Shown here in pieces: positions 9,489 to 16,004 of a stretch of DNA of 19,753 bases. The notes beneath the pieces were generated by a model that was not told the origin of the DNA, made no database searches, and saw nothing but the letters and a program-made list of their open reading frames with translations. The position numbers and the translations under genes were made by a program. How positions within the stretch are numbered: the stretch's first letter is position 1; every line of letters starts with the position of its first letter. Source of the DNA: Chloroflexota bacterium (lineage in GTDB: Bacteria; Chloroflexota; Anaerolineae; Promineifilales; Promineifilaceae); the NCBI GenBank assembly GCA_008501785.1, contig QQUD01000177.1, positions 1 through 19,753 on the forward strand. The letters are read 5' to 3'.

Positions 9489-9548
9489 GGAGTGGCGGCT
9501 TTAGCCGGGTCAAATAGGGTGATTTAACCCGGCTAAAGCCGCCACTCC
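9489..9548. repeat. Perfect 22-bp palindromic hairpin, GGCTTTAGCCGG family, copy 1
   Basis: The arm 9489-9510 is perfectly complementary to 9527-9548, with a 16-nt loop. It ends 38 bases before the peptidase start codon. It has no T-run after it in the + direction. A diverged relative sharing the GGAGTG...GGCTTTAGCCGG core lies at 13692-13738 on the other side of the same gene. It may be a mobile hairpin, or a barrier to transcription or a 5' mRNA stabiliser. Confidence 0.9.
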
Positions 9549-9586
9549 CAACTATTAGAATTTATTTATTGATAAGGAAGATTTCC

Positions 9587-12500
9587 ATGATTCGTAGAGT
9601 AACCTTGATTCTGTTCTCAAGTTTTATTGGGTTAGCAGCCTTGTTTTCATTGGCGATGAGCAATCACGTGGCGGCTGATGTTGCCGAAACGCAATCTGGT
9701 CAAACCGTTAACGACGATACCAAACGTATTTCTGAGCCAAACGGAGGGGGCAATGCGAATGATGATTCACATGTGCCTGGAATTTCGGCTAATGGGATGG
9801 TGGTTGCTTTTGACTCGCTGGCTACCAATTTAGACCCGGCAGACACCAATGGTGTCACCGACATCTTCATCTACGATATGGAAACGGATGATGTTTCGCG
9901 TATTTACGGCTATTTGGGGTCCCAACCGGATGGCCCTTCGATGCTGCCGGTGGTGTCGGCACACGGCCGTTTCATTGCATTCGAGTCCCAGGCGACCAAC
10001 ATGATGAGTTCGCCAGAGATATATAGCTATACTGACATTTTTGTTTATGATCGTGAGCTGGGCACATTAGGCGAGATGGTGCGGGCGTCTACAGCTTTTA
10101 CAGAAACAGAAGGGAATGGTAACTCATTCAGTCCATCTATTTCAGGGGATGGGCATCGTGTGGCATTTGCTTCGGCAGCCAGTAATCTGATTCCCGATGA
10201 CACGAATGGCATGATTGATGTGTTTGTCTACGATTTGGAAACGTATGAGACGAAGCGCATTTCGCTGCATGAAAATGGGTCTGAAGGGATATTAGATTCG
10301 CATAACCCGGTGATTTCGTTAAACGGCCGTTTTGTCGCTTTCGAATCACAAGGTCCCCTCGTTGCCGCAGATACCAACGCCACCTCCGATATCTACGTGT
10401 TTGATCTGTTCACTGATCAAATTTCTCGGGTGTCGGTGAAAACGGATGGCTCACAGGCAATGAATGGTGCTTCCCATGTGCCGTCAATCTCAGCCGAGGG
10501 TGACATCATCTCTTTCGAAAGTGGTGCTTCTGATTTGACGCCGGGTGATACGAATGGCGTGATTGACATTTTTGTTCACAATCGGATTACTGGTGAGACT
10601 ATTCGTGTAGCAACAGATGCCGTTGGTAATCAGCCGAATGCACAATCTGATTTTTCAGTGGTAACAGCCGATGGCAATTATGTGGTGTTTCGCTCATCTG
10701 CCACAAATTTGGTGAGCGACGATACGAATGGCATGGAAGATATTTTCATCCACGATTTGCACTCGGGTGAGACGAAGCGAGTTAGTTTGACACATGATGG
10801 GTCAGAAGGGAACAGCGGTGTCGGTGCGCCGTCTGTGTCTGCTGATGGGCATCTGGTGACGTTTGATTCTGGTTCGTCGAATATGGTTCCGACGGATACA
10901 AACAACAAGCAGGACATTTTCTTGCGCAAGCTGGCGATCAAGCGTGCGTCTTACCGGTATACGGCAGACGAGGTGCTGCCGGGAACGGTGATGACGGATG
11001 TGGTTGAAGGGGAAACGGCCGTTCAATGGTATCAAGTGCCCATCACCGAAGCAGGCTCTACACTTTCTACAACATTGTCTGGTTTAACGGCCGATTACAA
11101 CCTCTACCTCTTTGCCCCGACTGTCGATGAAGAAACCGGGCAAATACGTGACCTGGGCCAAATGAGCAACATTGGCCAGATGAGCAACATCGGCCAAATG
11201 AGCAATATTGGGCAGATGAGCAACATCGGCCAAATGAGTAACATTGGCGACCTGGTTGACCTCGGCACGATCAATGAATTAGGTCAGATGAGCAACATTG
11301 GGCAAATGAGCAACATCGGCCAGATGAGCAACATCGGGCAGGTGGGTGGCATTGCCACACTGGTTGCCATTTCTATTCAACCGGGCACTGCGACCGAGCA
11401 AATTGTGTATGACGTGCATGAACTGTATGGTGATTATTACCTGGCAGTTGTGCCACAAGCCAAGAAAGCGGTAGGGACAGAATTTACGCTGTCTGTGTTT
11501 GTGACGCCGCCGGTGATGCCATTTGACCCTATCACCTTTGGTGTGCCGACCTCCTACACGACGCCCATCACTGATACCAGCGTCAACACCCTCATTTTTG
11601 TAAACACAGATCGCATGAACCAACTTTACCCAACAGGCGACACGATTACCTCAACTGCGTTGATGGCAAAACTGAACAATCTGGCTGCTGATTCAAACGT
11701 GAATGGGGTGGTGGTCGATTTAGCCGATTATTACAACTTCGATTTTGCCTACAACACCTGGGACATTGACCCAGATAATCCGCTGGCGGCCAATTATGTA
11801 GCATCTCATCTCAAATCGTTGATTTATAATCTGGCCCCGGCGTACCCGAATTTGGAATACATGGTGATTGTGGGTGAAGATCGGGCTATTCCACACCGGC
11901 GGGTGCAGGATGAGGCGCTGGTGGCGAATGAGCGCAATTATGCAGCGGTGGCGGCAACGGATAACTTGTCAGGGTCGCTCGGCTTGCGCTACCTGCTCAC
12001 CGATGATTATTATGCAGGATTGCTGCCGTTCCCGTATCGTAATCGTGAGTTTTATTTGCCACAGGTGGCAATCGGCCGTTTGGTGGAAAAGCCATCAGAA
12101 ATTGCCGGTATGGTCGATGCGTTTCTGGCGCAGCCGGTACTTTCACCTGAGGATGCATTGATTACCGGATATGATTTCCTGATTGATCAAGCGACAGAAA
12201 TAACAAACACGCTGAACAGCTATGGCATTCCGACCACTTCGCAAACACAGTTGATTAATGATGTGTGGACAGCGCAGCTCTTCAGCGACACACTGTTTAC
12301 GAAACCCAATGCGCCTGACTTGATGTCGCTCAACTCCCATTTTGATCATTATCGCTTCTTCCCCAACGATGCAAACGATATTTTTGCCACCCAAATTGTG
12401 GCTGGCACGGATTACTCAGGAACGCTCGTGTTTTCGGTGGGCTGCCACTCTGGGCTGGATGTGCCGGATGGACTGGGATTGGGCTCGCAAGTAGAACGGG

Positions 12501-13660
12501 ATTGGGCGCAGGCGTTTAATGCGCAACAGGCGACGTTCCTGGGCAACACAGGCTACGGGTATGGTGATTCGGATTTGGTCGCGTATTCGGAACTGTTAAT
12601 GGCTAATTTTGTGACGTCGTTGGGTGACTGGAGCAAGGGACCGCAAACGGTGGGCAGCGCGATGTTGATGGCAAAACATCAATATTTCAATGAATTGGCG
12701 GCTGGTTCGTTCAGCAACTATGACGAAAAGGTGCTGGAAGAGATGACATTGTACGGACTGCCGATGCTGCGCGTGAATATGCCGGTGACAACGACTACAT
12801 CGAGCAACGATGCGCTCATGATGGTGAATGCGGTGACGACACGGGCAAATTCTGGTGGGCTAGTATCTACGCCGGTTGACTTGACGTTTTCGTTTGAGCA
12901 GCATTCGGTGAGTGGGGTAGGCAGCTATCACACGCTGACCGGTGAGGAAGGCACGCAGGTTTCCGGTGGACGGCCGATTCAACCGCACACGAGTTATGAC
13001 GTGAGTATGGATGACCATATTGCACATGGTGTGCTGATGGTTGGCGGCAGTTTTACGGACATTGGTGGATTTAATCCGATGGTGTCGCAGATTATTACGG
13101 ATGAGCAGTATATTGCATCGGAGCCTGGGTTTGGGCTGGAGTATTTCTATCCGGTGCTGCCAGGGACGCTAAACCGGTTCTTGTCGATTGAGGGCGAGAT
13201 GCGGGAGCGGTTGGTGGTGGTTCCGGGTCAGTTTGCGGCTGACGATGGTTCAGAGACGGTGGGCACGCAGCGTTTGTATGACAGCTTGAAGGTTGAGGTG
13301 TATCACGCGCCGTTTGCGCATGAAGATTTTATTGCACCGAGTATTTGGGATGTGTGGGCGTGGCGGAATACTAATATTTTGAATTTTGAGGTGGTGGTGA
13401 CGGATGATGCGAGTGATGTAGAGCGAGTGGTGGTGCTGTATCGTGAACTGCCCAGCACAACCTGGCAGCTTTTGGAATTGAGTTATGATGAGGAAACGGC
13501 CGTTTCTTCCGCGTCACTTGTCATCCAAGGCGAAGTTGAATATTTCGTGCAGGCGGTTGATTCGGGCGGCAATGTGGCGCTTGCGCTGGACCATGCGGAA
13601 ATGTTTTATGCGGGGGAAGCGGAACCGTTTTATTTGTATTTTCCGGTGATGGCGAGGTAG
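9587..13660 (+). CDS. Secreted gingipain-like (C25 family) cysteine peptidase with propeller and GQMSNI repeats
   Basis: About 1357 residues. ATG 9587 is chosen because AAGGA (9574-9578) precedes it at good spacing; a TTG at 9569 lies upstream of that site. Residues 1-31 form a Sec signal peptide (basic start, hydrophobic core, possible AMSNHVAA-D cut). Residues about 45-445 hold seven PD40/TolB-like repeats, each with S(V/I)SA(N/D)G...F.S.A.NL...DTNG..DIFVYD, enough for a seven-bladed propeller. Then comes a pre-peptidase-type beta domain with an inserted hexapeptide array (524-589). The C25-like caspase fold follows: NSHFDHYRF (H918, with H921 nearby) and SVGCHSGLD (C953). The His-Cys spacing of about 35 matches gingipains. 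The C-terminus looks like an Ig-type beta domain. The protein is exported; no sorting domain or anchor is recognised. Likely role: extracellular proteolysis, substrate unknown. Confidence 0.85.
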   Translation: MIRRVTLILFSSFIGLAALFSLAMSNHVAADVAETQSGQTVNDDTKRISEPNGGGNANDDSHVPGISANGMVVAFDSLATNLDPADTNGVTDIFIYDMETDDVSRIYGYLGSQPDGPSMLPVVSAHGRFIAFESQATNMMSSPEIYSYTDIFVYDRELGTLGEMVRASTAFTETEGNGNSFSPSISGDGHRVAFASAASNLIPDDTNGMIDVFVYDLETYETKRISLHENGSEGILDSHNPVISLNGRFVAFESQGPLVAADTNATSDIYVFDLFTDQISRVSVKTDGSQAMNGASHVPSISAEGDIISFESGASDLTPGDTNGVIDIFVHNRITGETIRVATDAVGNQPNAQSDFSVVTADGNYVVFRSSATNLVSDDTNGMEDIFIHDLHSGETKRVSLTHDGSEGNSGVGAPSVSADGHLVTFDSGSSNMVPTDTNNKQDIFLRKLAIKRASYRYTADEVLPGTVMTDVVEGETAVQWYQVPITEAGSTLSTTLSGLTADYNLYLFAPTVDEETGQIRDLGQMSNIGQMSNIGQMSNIGQMSNIGQMSNIGDLVDLGTINELGQMSNIGQMSNIGQMSNIGQVGGIATLVAISIQPGTATEQIVYDVHELYGDYYLAVVPQAKKAVGTEFTLSVFVTPPVMPFDPITFGVPTSYTTPITDTSVNTLIFVNTDRMNQLYPTGDTITSTALMAKLNNLAADSNVNGVVVDLADYYNFDFAYNTWDIDPDNPLAANYVASHLKSLIYNLAPAYPNLEYMVIVGEDRAIPHRRVQDEALVANERNYAAVAATDNLSGSLGLRYLLTDDYYAGLLPFPYRNREFYLPQVAIGRLVEKPSEIAGMVDAFLAQPVLSPEDALITGYDFLIDQATEITNTLNSYGIPTTSQTQLINDVWTAQLFSDTLFTKPNAPDLMSLNSHFDHYRFFPNDANDIFATQIVAGTDYSGTLVFSVGCHSGLDVPDGLGLGSQVERDWAQAFNAQQATFLGNTGYGYGDSDLVAYSELLMANFVTSLGDWSKGPQTVGSAMLMAKHQYFNELAAGSFSNYDEKVLEEMTLYGLPMLRVNMPVTTTTSSNDALMMVNAVTTRANSGGLVSTPVDLTFSFEQHSVSGVGSYHTLTGEEGTQVSGGRPIQPHTSYDVSMDDHIAHGVLMVGGSFTDIGGFNPMVSQIITDEQYIASEPGFGLEYFYPVLPGTLNRFLSIEGEMRERLVVVPGQFAADDGSETVGTQRLYDSLKVEVYHAPFAHEDFIAPSIWDVWAWRNTNILNFEVVVTDDASDVERVVVLYRELPSTTWQLLELSYDEETAVSSASLVIQGEVEYFVQAVDSGGNVALALDHAEMFYAGEAEPFYLYFPVMAR
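11156..11353 (+). repeat. In-frame 18-bp tandem repeat encoding GQMSNI
   Basis: Five copies of the hexapeptide GQMSNI (11156-11245), a 12-residue spacer GDLVDLGTINEL (11246-11281), three more copies (11282-11335) and a diverged unit GQVGGI (11336-11353). Peptide copies are identical while codons vary (CAA/CAG, ATT/ATC, GGC/GGG/GGT, AAC/AAT), so the peptide has been kept while the DNA drifted. Confidence 0.97.
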
Positions 13661-13691
13661 TCGTGCGTGTCTAAATTTTACTTTTCTGTTT

Positions 13692-13738
13692 GGAGTGAAG
13701 GCTTTAGCCGGTTCCGTTCCGGCTAAAGTCTCCACTCC
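13692..13738. terminator. Hairpin between convergent genes, GGCTTTAGCCGG family, copy 2
   Basis: A 20-nt arm at 13692-13711 pairs with 13719-13738 with two mismatches, which could be G-U pairs in one strand's RNA, around a 7-nt loop. It sits between the stop codons of two convergent genes (13660 and 13767), the place for a bidirectional terminator, although there is no long T-run. It shares its core with the perfect hairpin at 9489-9548. Confidence 0.6.
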
Positions 13739-13766
13739 GGGAACAAAATTCTAAAGGTTGCATAAA

Positions 13767-15320
13767 TTATGGACCAAGTGGCCAATCTGGAATCTGGTTG
13801 AAGAGGTCGCGCGGTTCACTAGGAACGTAGATACCGAAATAAAAGCCGAGGTCGGTAATAATGATAACGATGAGCAGGAAGAGAGCCAGTCGCCAACGGC
13901 CGTTTTCCCACAGCCAGTTGAGTGGAACGGCCGTTAACCAGCAAATCGCCGGTATCGATACCACATAATGTGAGCTGGATGGCGCACCAGAGAGCAAGAT
14001 ACCTCCAAGAAAGGTGGTAAACAAAATCCACAAGACCGGTATCCACTGCCGCGACCAGATCGACCAGATGAAGCCAATCACAAATAGGGGCGCAGCCACG
14101 CCAATCAAAAAAGGCACACCGGGCCCATAAAAGCCGGTAACCTCGGGTACGGTCGTAAATGCACCAAAATTGCGCCAGAGCTGCTGCCACAAAAAATCTG
14201 CTAGTTTGTAGTCACCGACAGTGTTGATGATCACGTCTGACTGCCAGCCAAAGACCATACGAGAGCGATGGAAGAATATATCTGGTTGTAAAAGAGCAAA
14301 CAGGGTGATAGGGGCAGCAACGGTAACGGCCGTTATCGCCATCTTGCCCACATGTATCAACATGCGCATTTGGTCTGGTGCTTCCCGGTAGAGCATCCAC
14401 AATACAAACGGTATTAAAAAAAAGCTGATTTTATTGCCACCGTAAAAATATTGAGAAAGACCTAGCGCCAAACCGGATAAAACGGCCCCGCCACTCCAAT
14501 TTCTGCGATACCCCCACGCTAAAAACGCCAAAATCAATGGGACCCAAAGCGTGTCCCAGATATTGTTTAATCCCAACCGAGACCAGTGGATATGGTAATG
14601 GTAGGCGGTGAGGAGAACGGCCGTTAACAAAGCCGTCCGCCGGTTTGCAAATTCTGAAACGACACAAAACGTCGCCAAAACAGCCAACGTCCCTACAATA
14701 ACGCTGCTAATCCGTAACCCAGCAATCGAATAGTCAAATATAACAAACGAAAGCCGGATCAAATAATGATACAGTGTTGGTTGTGAAGCAGAGGCGGTAT
14801 GAAATGGGTTGATCGTTAATCCATCCGGCGGGTAAATGTGTCGAACGGCGTAATCGGCTACACCCATCTCATCCACATGCAGCCCACCGGGAATTGTGTC
14901 GAGGAAAAAGATGCGGAGGATCAGGGCTGCCATTGTAATTGCTATCGGCCAATGCCACATCGCAACCTGAATACGTGGACGATAAGAAATAGGGAGCAGC
15001 GTTGCAACGAGCACTAAAATCGTAACGAGCCAGGTCCACAGCTGCCAACCCACAACAAACGAAGTGTACACAAACGCATACCCAAGGGATATAGAAACAA
15101 TCATGCCCGTGGTACCGACAATTACCTGCATTTTGTGTTGCTCTTTTGGGCGAACCTCTTCAACCCAGATAGCCTGCACTGCTTGCCCCCATTGTCGACT
15201 TGGAGGATCGTAGGTGCTTTCAATTACTCGCCGCTTGCGCACAAGATGCCAGGTGCTGGCAATGACGATGGCAAGAACCAATGCGGCGGAAACGGCCGTC
15301 CAGTAAAGTGTGCTATTCAT
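13767..15320 (-). CDS. GT39-family (ArnT/PMT-like) membrane glycosyltransferase
   Basis: A 517-residue polytopic membrane protein of the GT-C type. The key loop is IPGGLHVDEMGVADYAVRH, whose D150-E151 pair matches the catalytic Asp-Glu after a membrane helix in GT39/ArnT enzymes. It is followed by a HYHIHWSRLGLNN segment typical of the PMT_2 region. Enzymes of this fold move sugars from polyprenyl-phosphate donors to proteins or lipids on the outer face of the membrane. The D-E pair lies unusually far in: an extra 110-120 residues, with one N-terminal helix, a polar stretch (about 28-65) and two further helices, precede the usual fold. ATG at 15318-15320 follows the upstream lipoprotein stop by 8 bases, and GAGGAA overlapping that stop can serve as ribosome site, so the two are co-transcribed. 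Acceptor unknown. Confidence 0.85.
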   Translation of the reverse strand: MNSTLYWTAVSAALVLAIVIASTWHLVRKRRVIESTYDPPSRQWGQAVQAIWVEEVRPKEQHKMQVIVGTTGMIVSISLGYAFVYTSFVVGWQLWTWLVTILVLVATLLPISYRPRIQVAMWHWPIAITMAALILRIFFLDTIPGGLHVDEMGVADYAVRHIYPPDGLTINPFHTASASQPTLYHYLIRLSFVIFDYSIAGLRISSVIVGTLAVLATFCVVSEFANRRTALLTAVLLTAYHYHIHWSRLGLNNIWDTLWVPLILAFLAWGYRRNWSGGAVLSGLALGLSQYFYGGNKISFFLIPFVLWMLYREAPDQMRMLIHVGKMAITAVTVAAPITLFALLQPDIFFHRSRMVFGWQSDVIINTVGDYKLADFLWQQLWRNFGAFTTVPEVTGFYGPGVPFLIGVAAPLFVIGFIWSIWSRQWIPVLWILFTTFLGGILLSGAPSSSHYVVSIPAICWLTAVPLNWLWENGRWRLALFLLIVIIITDLGFYFGIYVPSEPRDLFNQIPDWPLGP

Positions 15321-15328
15321 ATTTAGGC

Positions 15329-15874
15329 CTATTCCTCAACTGTCCATTCCAAGGCTTGTGCTGTTTCTAGTTGAGCATCATCAATTGAGACTCGGTAGTG
15401 GGCGCTGGTGGGGCAGCCGCAGGCGCTGCAAACGATGAGGTCAGTGACTTCTGATTCGTAAATGGTGATGCCTGCGGCGGTGAGATCGGCAACGGCCGTT
15501 ACCAAATCAGGATACCGGCTTGCATCAGAACACTGTTCTCCCACTGGAAATAAAACCCATACCGCGTTTTCTGTTGATGGGTATGCATCGCCCTCGCTGG
15601 GGGGCACCGGTGACGGTGGGGCTGGATAATCTTCATCCATAATTGTTGGGGTAGGTACAATGACTGGATACGCTTCTTCAGGCGTTGTTATGGGGGCAGG
15701 GTCCCCTTCCTCCGCAGCTTCGCTTGTAGGGGTGGCGGCTATACGAAGCCCTTCGTCGGATTGTTCGGGTACAGATGAATCTTCTAAATCAGATGCTGGC
15801 GGTGGTGTGCTGGGACCACATGCAGCCACGGTCATTAATAAAATGGAAAAAAGTAACTGGCAAAAATATTTCAC
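15329..15874 (-). CDS. Lipoprotein with C-terminal C-x-x-C-x-C domain
   Basis: A 181-residue protein starting at GTG (15872-15874), with AAGGAG seven bases upstream. Residues 1-19 form a lipoprotein signal peptide ending in MTVAAC, so Cys19 is likely lipidated. Residues 20-100 are a P/T/S/E-rich linker with repeated YPxP-like bits. The compact C-terminal domain (about 103-181) has C115 and VCSACGCPTSAHYRV (C149, C152, C154), then a short helix. I do not recognise the family. The C-x-x-C-x-C arrangement could bind metal or do thiol chemistry outside the membrane. It is first in an operon with the GT39 gene and divergent from the candidate selenoprotein DsbA-cyclophilin lipoprotein, whose oxidoreductase could act on these cysteines; that link is inference only. 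Confidence 0.8.
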   Translation of the reverse strand: MKYFCQLLFSILLMTVAACGPSTPPPASDLEDSSVPEQSDEGLRIAATPTSEAAEEGDPAPITTPEEAYPVIVPTPTIMDEDYPAPPSPVPPSEGDAYPSTENAVWVLFPVGEQCSDASRYPDLVTAVADLTAAGITIYESEVTDLIVCSACGCPTSAHYRVSIDDAQLETAQALEWTVEE

Positions 15875-15909
15875 TTATCGACTCCTTAAACTGGTGTGTC
15901 TACAGATTC

Positions 15910-15956
15910 AACCTGTAAGTTTGTGCAGGTTAATCCTGAGGATTTACAGGTAATCT
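15910..15956. promoter_or_regulatory. Possible operator in the divergent intergenic region
   Basis: ACCTGTAA (15911-15918) is the inverse of TTACAGGT (15944-15951), and AACCTG (15910-15915) of CAGGTT (15926-15931). CAGGTTAATC (15926) and CAGGTAATC (15947) form a near-perfect direct repeat exactly 21 bp apart, two helical turns. The sites lie between two divergent lipoprotein genes, so one regulator could control both. Promoter boxes could not be assigned with confidence. Confidence 0.4.
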
Positions 15957-16004
15957 TTGATATCATTGCCGGATTGTAGCAAAATACGCTACTATACGGA
16001 AAAC

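Noticed and set aside
9569..9586. TTG start for the peptidase gene
   Set aside because: It lies upstream of the AAGGA site that properly serves ATG 9587, and would put extra polar residues before a well-formed signal peptide.
11156..11353. CRISPR-like or minisatellite reading of the 18-bp repeats
   Set aside because: Units are contiguous, in frame with the peptidase and vary only at synonymous positions; there are no unique spacers of CRISPR length.
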